Positions 1-7,948 of a stretch of DNA of 64,000 nt are shown piece after piece. The notes under the pieces were generated by a model. It searched no databases. It worked only from the letters and a program-made list of their open reading frames with translations, and was not told the DNA's origin. The stretch comes from Prolixibacteraceae bacterium. Lineage in GTDB: Bacteria > Bacteroidota > Bacteroidia > Bacteroidales > Prolixibacteraceae. Positions within the stretch are counted from its first letter, which is position 1; every line of letters begins with the position of its first letter. The stretch lies in NCBI GenBank assembly GCA_025210775.1, contig JAOARB010000028.1, positions 62,001-126,000 on the forward strand, written 5' to 3'. A program made the translations under genes and the position numbers.

Positions 1-42
1 TTTATCAGAAACAAAAGATTACACTTTAACATAAGGCATAAA

Positions 43-936
43 ATGCTACAAATCATACAACAAGACTTTGACTGTTCTATCTATCAGATAGAATCCACGG
101 ACCACTTAAATGGTTATTTTTTATCCACACCTGAAACACGTCACCTATGCTGTGATCTAACCTTCACTGGGAATAATCTAGAGCATGGATTAAAACAAGC
201 ATTGAGTAGGTCTTTAACCCAACTAAAATATTACGAACTTCTATCACCAGAAGAGAACCAGACCACACTATTGCTTCCTTCCTCATCCTCTTTGGCATTT
301 CCTATAAGAGAGGCACTACAAGAATCTTTTGGATGGAACAGATACAACACCTTTTTTTCATTAGAATCGACCCTACCGCTAACAAAACAGCTATGGATTG
401 TAGACCAAGGTAAAGATGCTAATTCTTTATCGTCATTCGATTCAATGATAAAGAACAGTGGAGACTCGATTGAACAAATGGTATTTTTGACATTTGGCAC
501 CAAACAATATCTTGAAGCAATAAAAGAAAAGGCATTAAAATGGAACGAAGAGAGAGCAAAAAAGATCGAAATTAAAATCTTTTTCTTTGAAGGCGTATTC
601 GAATATACCGAAGATCCTATTTCCCAAGAGATGATCTTTAGTAAAGACCAGGCCAATCTTGCTCCTGAATATGTAGATGCCCATTACTACAGCGAAATAT
701 ATGCCATCGAGAAAGACGCTATAGGATCGTTAGAACAACGTGTATTTACCCCAATGCTTCACCTACAGAATCAAAAAAGATATTGGAACACCCTTATTGA
801 AAAAGCACAAAATGGTTTCACCTATAATGAGGCAGTAAAACAAAAATATCCTTTTATTGATGGCAGTGCTTTTGGCGATATCTCCCTCCAAGAGAAGGCT
901 ACAGAGCAAATAAATAAAATTGAGAAGTTATTATAA
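43..936 (+). CDS. Uncharacterised protein, possible phosphoribosyltransferase-like fold
   Basis: This is a 297-residue soluble protein with no signal peptide or membrane segment that I can see. I do not recognise the family. The centre (about residues 70-170) alternates hydrophobic strands with helices, and the segment LWIVDQGKDANS near residue 117 sits where a phosphoribosyltransferase would have its PRPP loop. That resemblance is weak and should not be used as an assignment. The gene stands alone: it is followed by a good hairpin terminator at 950-990 and then 1.7 kb without genes. Its upstream neighbour lies outside the window. Confidence 0.75.
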   Translation: MLQIIQQDFDCSIYQIESTDHLNGYFLSTPETRHLCCDLTFTGNNLEHGLKQALSRSLTQLKYYELLSPEENQTTLLLPSSSSLAFPIREALQESFGWNRYNTFFSLESTLPLTKQLWIVDQGKDANSLSSFDSMIKNSGDSIEQMVFLTFGTKQYLEAIKEKALKWNEERAKKIEIKIFFFEGVFEYTEDPISQEMIFSKDQANLAPEYVDAHYYSEIYAIEKDAIGSLEQRVFTPMLHLQNQKRYWNTLIEKAQNGFTYNEAVKQKYPFIDGSAFGDISLQEKATEQINKIEKLL

Positions 937-949
937 GTTATATCTGAAG

Positions 950-990
950 ACAGGGCTTGCGCATAATATCGTATAAACAAGCCCTGTTTT
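950..990 (+). terminator. Rho-independent terminator
   Basis: A 10-bp stem (ACAGGGCTTG / CAAGCCCTGT) closes an 18-nt loop and runs into TTTT. It begins 14 nt after the stop codon of the first gene. Confidence 0.75.
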
Positions 991-1151
991 AATATCTGCA
1001 CATTCTCTGAGGCCGTGTCTAATAAAAACCGGGATATTGTATTTTACCCCTAAAAATAAACCAGACTAAGTCTATTTTACATTCCCTTTGAAATTTGCTA
1101 TTCTCAATTTTGATGTTTACACACTTTTTGAGGCGGTGTTCCAAAATAGTA

Positions 1152-1262
1152 TCAATCTAGTTTCTTGGGGTGATATAATAAGGTTTTATCGTCTTGGTTA
1201 TAGATATTGCGGACACTATCGGTGTTGTTGATGTGATAGACACATACAACATAGACTGGAGA
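1152..1262 (-). pseudogene. Possible coding remnant (37 codons including stop)
   Basis: On the minus strand an open stretch between two stops reads SPVYVVCVYHINNTDSVRNI and continues with NQDDKTLLYHPKKLD. It looks protein-like but has no start codon and no partner reading frame nearby. The flanking GAGGC(C/G)GTGT repeats could be ends of a dead insertion sequence. I cannot name the parent family, and chance coding-like sequence is possible. Confidence 0.25.
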
Positions 1263-1543
1263 TCATTTGCATAAAAAGAGGCAGCCCTAAAAGGACCACC
1301 TCCAAACAAACCTAAAAAATAAAAGCACTAGCTATGCTTCCACTAAAGCATAAGCACAATCAGAAATGGCATCACTACCTTCATCTAGATCGTTGGTGTA
1401 GAAAGTATAGAACAATGCCTAAAGTGACTAAAAATCAAAAGGATCCACTATAATTAACCCTTAACTTAATGACATTGAGGGTAAACCCATATGTTTACAC
1501 AACCATCATGCAATATCCAATAAATCAATACAATGAATTAAAT

Positions 1544-1572
1544 GGGCAGACACGCGGGTCGGCCCCTACAAC
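1544..1572. repeat. GGGCAGACAC...GGCCCCTAC dispersed repeat, copy 1
   Basis: A short hairpin-forming unit (GGGC/GCCC arms) resembles the small dispersed repeats common in many bacterial genomes. A second, diverged copy lies at 1940-1968. Confidence 0.5.
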
Positions 1573-1715
1573 GCTTATAATCAATATAAAACACAAAAAT
1601 GATCCTTGTTCGTCCTTTTTGATCCGCACAAATACGTATTAAAATCCTCCTTCACGAAATACACAAAAAATGCATCTATGATGCCCGTGTTAAAATCCAA
1701 CCATCATGCAAACCA

Positions 1716-1886
1716 AATCCCGAAGGGATGACATAATTGTAGAAACAACACACACATTCTCCTCCCTAAACCCTGAAAGGGTGACACAAATATAATTCCA
1801 TGAGGTTATATAATTATGTCACCCCTTCAGGGTTAAGGTCTTGAGGAGTCAATATCTTCTACAAATATGTCATCCCTTCGGGATTT
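1716..1886. repeat. Nested inverted repeats (CCCGAAGGGATGACAT family)
   Basis: Two palindromic words are nested. The outer pair at 1716-1735 and 1866-1885 is a perfect 20-bp inverted match containing CCCGAAGGGATGACA. The inner pair near 1769-1785 and 1818-1834 is a related word, CCCTGAARGGGTGACA. Transcribed, the region would fold into one long hairpin. The two words are variants of one sequence type. Confidence 0.65.
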
Positions 1887-1939
1887 TGCTGATGCAATAA
1901 ATGAAATAATGCAGCTGTAATTCAAACGATAAATAAATT

Positions 1940-1968
1940 GGGCAGACACATGTATCAGTCCCTACCAT
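1940..1968. repeat. GGGCAGACAC-type dispersed repeat, copy 2
   Basis: This is a diverged copy of the unit at 1544-1572. It directly abuts the ACTTTATGGGACAGTGTC end of the next element. Confidence 0.4.
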
Positions 1969-2190
1969 ACTTTATGGGACAGTGTCAAAAAGAAAAACAG
2001 AACTAACATTCAACGTGGATTTAAAGGTACTTTGTCCATGGTTTCTTCATGGTTTGTCCATGGTTCCTCCATCGAAAACCCCTAAATCGATGGACAAACC
2101 ATGGAGGAACCCCCTATTTGATCTATAGAAAACTATACAAAAGGAATTAGATGGAATCTCAATAGACACTGCAACTCTATCCCATAAAGT
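1969..2190. mobile_element. MITE-like element with 11-nt phased CCATGG array
   Basis: The left end is ACTTTATGGGACAGTGTC (1969-1986). An inverted, interrupted version occurs on the right: GACACTG at 2165-2171 and TCCCATAAAGT at 2180-2190. Between them, at 2031-2111, lie two arms of 11-nt units. The left arm is TTTGTCCATGG, TTTCTTCATGG, TTTGTCCATGG, TTCCTCCATCG; the right arm contains their reverse complements. No transposase is encoded. The same left end, the same 44-nt gap and the same kind of array recur at 52042-52204, so this is a dispersed element. Calling it a MITE is inference from the inverted ends and lack of coding. Confidence 0.55.
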
Positions 2191-2666
2191 GAGTAGATTA
2201 TTTTTACACTTTAGACACAACCAGCAACCAATAAGATGAGGGGTAGTAATATCCAATTTTAATGAAAGAAGAGTAGGTAAAAGAAAGAATTTTATTTCCA
2301 ATTATTCTATTTTCAGATAAAAAGACAATCCATCATATTTTACATTTTTGGTTCTATTTAATTCGTTTTCACTCCCCAAAAAAGATTGATTTACACAGAA
2401 AATCCATCTTCAATAGACGATGAACGTTAAAGATTGTGTTAATTAATATGTAACAGTAATATCCTATCACTTTTAGAAAGCCAAGATAAAAGTAGTCATG
2501 GAAGGCCATATCTACATCAGCACCTCAACAGATCATAAATCACTATATAACAAACAGATAATACACCTCAGACACAAAATAAAAAAAGAGTATATTATTA
2601 TCAACAAATGTTTATATCTCCCAACTATTGGCAACTGTTAATATCATGTTAATCCACGTTTACCCA
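2191..2666. other. Gene-free leader upstream of moxR
   Basis: This is AT-rich sequence with no gene I can support. It ends at the promoter of the moxR-bat operon. Confidence 0.5.
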
Positions 2667-2697
2667 TTGCGACAAGCGAAAACAATCGTTAAATTTG
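2667..2697 (+). promoter_or_regulatory. Bacteroidota-type promoter of the moxR-bat operon
   Basis: TTG at 2667-2669, a 20-nt spacer and TAAATTTG at 2690-2697 match the Bacteroidota consensus of TTG and TAnnTTTG. The predicted transcript start is near 2704, about 40 nt before the moxR start codon. Confidence 0.6.
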
Positions 2698-2743
2698 TGG
2701 GAAACAATGAATAAATGAATATTTAATTAAAATTAGATAACAT

Positions 2744-3739
2744 ATGAGTCAAGCTGTAGACATTAAGGAACTAAATGAAAGAATTCAAAAAGAGAGTTCG
2801 TTTGTAGATGTCGTCTCGATGGAGATGAATAAGGTTATTGTAGGACAAGAACATTTAGTAGAATCCTTATTGATTGGTTTGTTATCCGATGGACATATTC
2901 TTTTAGAAGGGGTTCCTGGTTTGGCAAAGACTTTAGCGATCAATACGCTTGCTAATATTGTAGATGCCAATTTCTCCAGAATACAGTTTACTCCTGACTT
3001 ACTTCCAGCCGACCTTTTAGGTACTATGATTTACAGTCAGAAAAACGAAGAGTTTGTAATCAAAAAGGGACCTATCTTCACCAATTTTGTTTTGGCCGAT
3101 GAGATTAACCGTGCTCCTGCCAAAGTACAGTCAGCACTACTAGAAGCGATGCAAGAGCGTCAAGTTACCATTGGGGATGAGACCTACTCACTAGGGAAAC
3201 CTTTTTTGGTGATGGCCACACAAAACCCGATAGAACAAGAAGGTACTTACCCTCTACCTGAAGCACAGGTCGACCGTTTTATGTTGAAGGTAGTCATCAG
3301 CTATCCTAAGAAAGAAGAAGAGAGAGCCATCATTCAGGCCAACCTCCTAAAACAATTTCCAAAGGCAGAGAAGAAGCTGACACCAGAAGATATCTTAAAT
3401 GCGAGAGAAGTTGTTAAGGATGTCTATCTAGACGAGAAAGTGCAACGTTATATTGTCGATATTGTTTATGCTACAAGAGAGCCAGAACATCACGGACTAG
3501 AGAAATATAAAGAGATGATTAGTTTTGGTGCATCTCCACGTGCAAGTATTAGTTTGGCACAAGCAGCCAGAGCTTATGCATTCATCAAACGTCGTGGTTA
3601 TGTAATTCCTGAAGATGTACGTGCTGTATGTCCAAATGTATTGCGTCACCGTATTGGGTTAAGCTATGAAGCAGAAGCCAACAACATCACGACAGAGGAG
3701 ATTGTATCAGAAATCCTAAATACAGTAAAAGTACCATAA
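2744..3739 (+). CDS. moxR: MoxR-family AAA+ ATPase
   Basis: This 331-residue cytoplasmic ATPase shows Walker A GVPGLAKT (56-63), Walker B VLADEIN (116-122), a sensor asparagine in ATQNP (158-162) and the EAQVDRF segment (173-179) typical of MoxR proteins. Family members act with vWA-domain partners as chaperone-like modules that help assemble or activate other proteins. Here it is the first gene of an eight-gene unit ending at 11435, in the usual MoxR, DUF58, vWA, TPR and BatD/BatE order. The length is normal. A good promoter precedes it. The ATP-binding role is firm; the client protein is unknown. Confidence 0.96.
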   Translation: MSQAVDIKELNERIQKESSFVDVVSMEMNKVIVGQEHLVESLLIGLLSDGHILLEGVPGLAKTLAINTLANIVDANFSRIQFTPDLLPADLLGTMIYSQKNEEFVIKKGPIFTNFVLADEINRAPAKVQSALLEAMQERQVTIGDETYSLGKPFLVMATQNPIEQEGTYPLPEAQVDRFMLKVVISYPKKEEERAIIQANLLKQFPKAEKKLTPEDILNAREVVKDVYLDEKVQRYIVDIVYATREPEHHGLEKYKEMISFGASPRASISLAQAARAYAFIKRRGYVIPEDVRAVCPNVLRHRIGLSYEAEANNITTEEIVSEILNTVKVP

Positions 3740-3763
3740 TTAATACCTTGAATATTCTGAAAA

Positions 3764-3786
3764 GGGGGAGGGTTATTTAATCCCCC
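3764..3786 (+). promoter_or_regulatory. GC-rich intercistronic hairpin
   Basis: GGGGGA at 3764-3769 can pair with TCCCCC at 3781-3786 in the gap between moxR and the DUF58 gene. No T-run follows. It may be an RNA-processing or stability element that sets the ratio of MoxR to the downstream products. Confidence 0.35.
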
Positions 3787-3842
3787 ACCCCTACTCTTTA
3801 AAGAAGAAAAAAGGATGTTTAATTTTTACGCGATTTAGGTTT

Positions 3843-4715
3843 ATGGAGACCAATGAGTTACTAAAAAAAGTACGCAAGATTGAAATAAAATCTAGAGGGC
3901 TTTCAAAGAATATTTTTGCTGGAGAATATCATAGTGCTTTTAAAGGACGAGGAATGGCATTCAGCGAAGTTCGAGAGTATCAGTTTGGCGACGATGTGAG
4001 AAATATCGACTGGAATGTTACGGCAAGATATAACAAGCCCTTTATTAAAATTTTCGAAGAAGAGAGAGAATTAACGGTCATGTTGCTTATCGATGTGAGT
4101 GGATCTCGTGAGTTTGGAACGTTAGAGAAATGGAAAAAGAATGTGATTACAGAGATTGCAGCCGTTCTTTCCTTCTCGGCTATTGCCAATAACGATAAGA
4201 TCGGGGTAATCTTCTTTTCCGATAAGATTGAGAAATTTATTCCTCCTCAGAAAGGGAAAAGCCATACGCTTCGTATTATCAGAGAGTTGATTGACTTTCA
4301 ACCAGAGAATAATCAAACGGACATTGCTATGGCTGTTCAGTACCTTAGCAATGTGATCAAACGAAGATGTAGTGCTTTTATCATATCCGATTTTATTGAT
4401 CATCATCAAAATCTTGAGAAAGCTTTAATGATAGCCAATAAAAAGCATGATCTTGCAGCACTTCGTATCTATGATCAAAGAGAAACGGAGCTACCTCCTA
4501 TGGGGTTTGTAAAATTTAAAGATGCTGAGACTGGAGAATATATTTTTGCAGACACCTCTAGCCGTAAGACGAGAGAGCACTATAGCCAATGGTGGAAAGA
4601 GCATTGTCGTAGGACAGAGTACTTATTTACAAAGTCAGGGATTGATTCGGTAGCCATCAATACAGAAGAAGATTTTGTAAGAGCCTTAATCTCTTTATTC
4701 CGAAAAAGGGCTTAG
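3843..4715 (+). CDS. DUF58 domain protein (vWA-like)
   Basis: This 290-residue protein has the DUF58 signature GDDVRNIDWNVTAR (49-62) followed by a vWA fold with a MIDAS-type DVSGS (84-88). It has no signal peptide or membrane helix, so it is probably cytoplasmic. In this family the protein is almost always encoded next to MoxR and is thought to be its direct partner. It lies 103 nt downstream of moxR in the same direction and precedes the membrane-anchored Bat proteins. The exact molecular job is not established. Confidence 0.93.
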   Translation: METNELLKKVRKIEIKSRGLSKNIFAGEYHSAFKGRGMAFSEVREYQFGDDVRNIDWNVTARYNKPFIKIFEEERELTVMLLIDVSGSREFGTLEKWKKNVITEIAAVLSFSAIANNDKIGVIFFSDKIEKFIPPQKGKSHTLRIIRELIDFQPENNQTDIAMAVQYLSNVIKRRCSAFIISDFIDHHQNLEKALMIANKKHDLAALRIYDQRETELPPMGFVKFKDAETGEYIFADTSSRKTREHYSQWWKEHCRRTEYLFTKSGIDSVAINTEEDFVRALISLFRKRA

Positions 4716-4761
4716 TTGAAGCATTGCAATAAAAGTTAGTCATTAAGATTCATATACTTCT

Positions 4762-5853
4762 ATGAAGAATATCGTAAATAAAATATCTATTCTTATCCTT
4801 CTTTGCTTAGTAACGTGGAATGTGTCGGCACAGGACCTACCACAGATAAGAGCCAAAGTAGATACCACCACGATCCTACTTGGAGATCAGATTCACCTAC
4901 GCTATGAGGTGGAGCAGAAAGAGGGGCAATCGTTGGAATTCCCTGCATTCACCGACACTATCGTTTCGAAAATGGAAGTCCTTGGAGATGCAGTAATAGA
5001 CACCATACAAAAGGAAGACAAATCTTTTCTTCGTGCCAGTTATTTAATCACATCGTTTGATTCTGGGGAATATAAAATTCCACGTTTCCCTGTACTTCTT
5101 CAGCAAGCTGAGAAAAAAGACACCCTGTTAACCCCTGCGGTGTCTCTTGTGGTTGCAAACATGAAATTAAAGTCCAAAGACGGGATAATAGATATACAGG
5201 AACCGTATAAGGCTCCTATTACGCTTGCCGAAGTAACACCATGGATTTTAGGTTTTTTAGTTGTAGTCTCTTTGATATTGATTATCCTATATGGAGTTTA
5301 CAGGTATAAAAACAAAAAACCATTCTTTTCTGGTCCATTGGAACCAGAGGAGCCGTATGAAGAGAAAGCAGAACGTCTGCTTAATGCATTAAAAGAACAG
5401 ATACCAGAAGAGAAGCAGCAGGTCAAACCATTTTATGTTGATCTAACGGATATTATTCGAGAATATCTTTCTCACCGCTTTTTGGTTTCGACTCTTGAAT
5501 TGACGACAGATGAGATAATAGACACTCTGCGTAACATAGAACAAACGGCGGAATATAAGCACGAGCTAAAAGATATTGAACAGGTATTAAGATTGGCAGA
5601 CATGGTTAAGTTCGCGAAATATCTTCCAGATGAGAGCGATCATCCAAAACAACTAAATATCTGTTTGTCTTTTGTTGAACAAACCAAACCGAGAAGAGAA
5701 CAAGAAGAAGCGTCTGAAGAGGTAGAATCTGAAGAAGAGAACGTTCCTCAAGACCTATCTAAGGAGGATCTATCGACAGATACAGAGGCCCCTCAAATTG
5801 ACGAAGAAGAGGAAAATTTAATGAAATATGGACCAAAAAATAATCCCGAATAG
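4762..5853 (+). CDS. Membrane-anchored BatD-like protein of the Bat operon
   Basis: The protein has 363 residues. An N-terminal signal peptide ends near VSAQ (residue 24). An extracytoplasmic beta-rich domain (25-155) follows, reminiscent of the BatD repeat, then one transmembrane helix (161-180), a cytoplasmic helical domain (195-310) and a strongly acidic tail (313-363). The same design, with a shorter extracytoplasmic part, is seen in BatD at 8874. It is directly followed by batA with no gap, which implies translational coupling. I infer that it supports the vWA pair at the membrane; no enzymatic motif is visible. Confidence 0.85.
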   Translation: MKNIVNKISILILLCLVTWNVSAQDLPQIRAKVDTTTILLGDQIHLRYEVEQKEGQSLEFPAFTDTIVSKMEVLGDAVIDTIQKEDKSFLRASYLITSFDSGEYKIPRFPVLLQQAEKKDTLLTPAVSLVVANMKLKSKDGIIDIQEPYKAPITLAEVTPWILGFLVVVSLILIILYGVYRYKNKKPFFSGPLEPEEPYEEKAERLLNALKEQIPEEKQQVKPFYVDLTDIIREYLSHRFLVSTLELTTDEIIDTLRNIEQTAEYKHELKDIEQVLRLADMVKFAKYLPDESDHPKQLNICLSFVEQTKPRREQEEASEEVESEEENVPQDLSKEDLSTDTEAPQIDEEEENLMKYGPKNNPE

Positions 5854-6852
5854 ATGATGATGGACCACATTACCTTTGCACATCCGAAAGTATTTTATGG
5901 GGCACTTCTTTTGATACCATATATTGTATGGTATTTTTTAAAAAGAAACCAGATGTCCGCTAGTCTAAAGATCTCTTCTACCAAGAGTCTTGGACAATTA
6001 CCTAAATCATGGAAATATTATGGACGACATCTTGTCCCTATTTTAAATATAAGCACCATATTACTGTTGCTAGCTTGTCTTGCTCGACCACAATCGTTTA
6101 AGAGCTGGGAGAATTCACAAACCAAGGGTATTGATATTGTGATAGCCATGGACGTTTCTAGTAGTATGCTTGCTCAAGATTTTACCCCCAACCGTTTAGA
6201 AGCAGCCAAAGAAGTGGCTCAAAAATTTATTGCAGGTCGTCATAACGACAGAATAGGCTTGGTGGTATTTAGTGGTGAGAGTTTTACGCAATGCCCCTTG
6301 ACGACAGACTATGCCACATTGCAGAACTTATTTCAGAATATCAAAAGTGGCATGATCGAAGACGGAACCGCAATAGGTTCAGGACTAGCTACAGCTGTCT
6401 CTCGTTTAAAAGAGAGCAAAGCCAAGAGTAAGGTAGTCATACTTCTTACAGATGGAGCGAACAACAGGGGAGAGATCTCTCCTGTCACTGCAGCAGAGAT
6501 AGCCAAAACCTTTGGTATTAGAGTATATACGATTGGGGTAGGGAAAAACGGAATGGCCCCATATCCTTTTAATACTCCTTTTGGTATGCAAATACAGCAA
6601 GTACCTGTTAAAATTGATGAGGAGACATTGACTGAGATAGCCAATAAAACATCGGGGAGTTATTTTAGGGCTACAGGAAATGAAAGCCTAAAGCAAGTAT
6701 ACCAAGAGATTGACAAACTAGAGAAATCGAAGATTGAGGTAAAGAAATTCAGTAAGAAAAATGAAGAGTTTGGTCGTTTTGGACTAGGAGCTCTCCTACT
6801 TCTTCTGTTATCAATATTATTAAGGAATACCATTTTCCGTAATATACCTTAA
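5854..6852 (+). CDS. batA: BatA-type vWA membrane protein
   Basis: The protein has 332 residues: an N-terminal hydrophobic segment (13-28), a second helix (60-77), a vWA domain opening with MIDAS motif DVSSS (100-104) and a C-terminal transmembrane helix (about 309-325). This is the standard BatA/BatB layout, with the vWA domain in the loop between membrane anchors. The start directly follows the stop of the previous gene. Three ATG codons in a row make the exact start ambiguous by two residues. The Bat locus was named for aerotolerance in Bacteroides fragilis; the biochemical role remains unclear. Confidence 0.93.
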   Translation: MMMDHITFAHPKVFYGALLLIPYIVWYFLKRNQMSASLKISSTKSLGQLPKSWKYYGRHLVPILNISTILLLLACLARPQSFKSWENSQTKGIDIVIAMDVSSSMLAQDFTPNRLEAAKEVAQKFIAGRHNDRIGLVVFSGESFTQCPLTTDYATLQNLFQNIKSGMIEDGTAIGSGLATAVSRLKESKAKSKVVILLTDGANNRGEISPVTAAEIAKTFGIRVYTIGVGKNGMAPYPFNTPFGMQIQQVPVKIDEETLTEIANKTSGSYFRATGNESLKQVYQEIDKLEKSKIEVKKFSKKNEEFGRFGLGALLLLLLSILLRNTIFRNIP

Positions 6853-6889
6853 CCTCCATATTCCATTTGAAACGATAATTTTTATAGTG

Positions 6890-7939
6890 ATGAATTCATT
6901 TCGATTTGCACATCCAGAATATCTATATCTTTTGCTTCTCATACCTTTTATGGTAGTGGGATATTGGATATGGATACGATATAATAAGAAGCGATTGGCT
7001 AAATTTGGTCATTTCGACTTTATTCAACCATTGATGCCCAATAAGTCCTCTTTTAGGAAAGGATTGATTTTTTCTTTGACCTTAACTTCTGCTACCTGTA
7101 TTATTTTTGCTATAGCACAACCTCAGTTTGGCTCTAAACTACAGAAAGTAAAGAAAGAGGGCATCCAGATTATGGTAGCCCTAGATGTTTCTAACAGTAT
7201 GTTGGCTGAAGATATCCGTCCAAACAGATTGGATAGAGCAAAGATGGCAGTAAGCAAGTTGACAGACAAACTACAATCAGACCAGATTGGATTGATCGTA
7301 TTTGGAGGACAGGCTTATACCCAGATACCCATTACCAGCGACTATTCTTCGGCAAAGATGTTTTTGGCTTCGGTCAACACGCAAATGGTTCCAGTACAAG
7401 GAACCGCAATAGGTGCTGCAATCAATTTGGCAACCAAATCTTTTAACCCTGAATTTACAGGGAGCAAAGCAATCATCGTAATTACCGATGGAGAGAATCA
7501 TGAAGATGATGCCATCGGTGCAGCAACCAATGCAAAAGAAGAAGGCATTCATGTTTTCACTTTAGGTATGGGACTTCCGCAGGGGTCACCTATTCCTATA
7601 CAAAAGAATGGACAACGTCGATTTATTCAGGACAACCAAGGTAAAACGGTGATCTCAAAACTAAATGAACAGATGCTAAAAGAGATTGCCGAAGCTGGTG
7701 ATGGAGGTTATATAAGGGCCAACAATACAAATATTGGTTTGAATTCCATCTTCTCAAAGATCAATAAACTAGATAAAAAAGAGATCGAGACTCGTCAATA
7801 CTCTGAATATGAAGATCAGTTTCCTTATTTTATTGGAGCAGCACTCTTCTTTTTGGTGTTAAGCATGTTGCTTATTGAAAGAAAGAACAAATGGCTAGCA
7901 AAAGTCAATTTGTTTGGTAATGAAGAAAATAGAGCTTAA
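6890..7939 (+). CDS. batB: BatB-type vWA membrane protein
   Basis: This is a paralogue of the preceding gene with the same architecture: two N-terminal hydrophobic segments, a vWA domain with DVSNS at about residues 99-103, and a C-terminal transmembrane helix near residue 318. I place the start at the ATG at 6890; an in-frame GTG sits immediately before it. It is separated from batA by about 37 nt. The two vWA proteins probably form a membrane complex with the TPR protein encoded next, which is inference from conserved gene order. Confidence 0.93.
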   Translation: MNSFRFAHPEYLYLLLLIPFMVVGYWIWIRYNKKRLAKFGHFDFIQPLMPNKSSFRKGLIFSLTLTSATCIIFAIAQPQFGSKLQKVKKEGIQIMVALDVSNSMLAEDIRPNRLDRAKMAVSKLTDKLQSDQIGLIVFGGQAYTQIPITSDYSSAKMFLASVNTQMVPVQGTAIGAAINLATKSFNPEFTGSKAIIVITDGENHEDDAIGAATNAKEEGIHVFTLGMGLPQGSPIPIQKNGQRRFIQDNQGKTVISKLNEQMLKEIAEAGDGGYIRANNTNIGLNSIFSKINKLDKKEIETRQYSEYEDQFPYFIGAALFFLVLSMLLIERKNKWLAKVNLFGNEENRA

Positions 7940-7948
7940 AAGATCGTT

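Larger units (their letters stand above)
991..1968. other. Gene-free, repeat-rich intergenic stretch
   Basis: I see no intact gene here. The stretch holds several degraded repeats. GAGGC(C/G)GTGT occurs near 1010 and again near 1130. CAACCATCATGCAA occurs near 1499 and 1698. Two GGGCAGACAC-type units lie near 1544 and 1940, and a set of nested inverted repeats spans 1716-1886. Together they look like a landing zone of decayed mobile elements, which is inference. Confidence 0.6.

Noticed and set aside
1716-1886. CRISPR array
   Set aside because: The repeats are inverted and unevenly spaced, there are no regular spacers and no cas genes are nearby.
2047-2301. An 84-codon minus-strand ORF in the repeat region
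   Set aside because: It runs through the CCATGG array and the MITE-like ends and has no protein-like composition; it is a by-product of the repeats.
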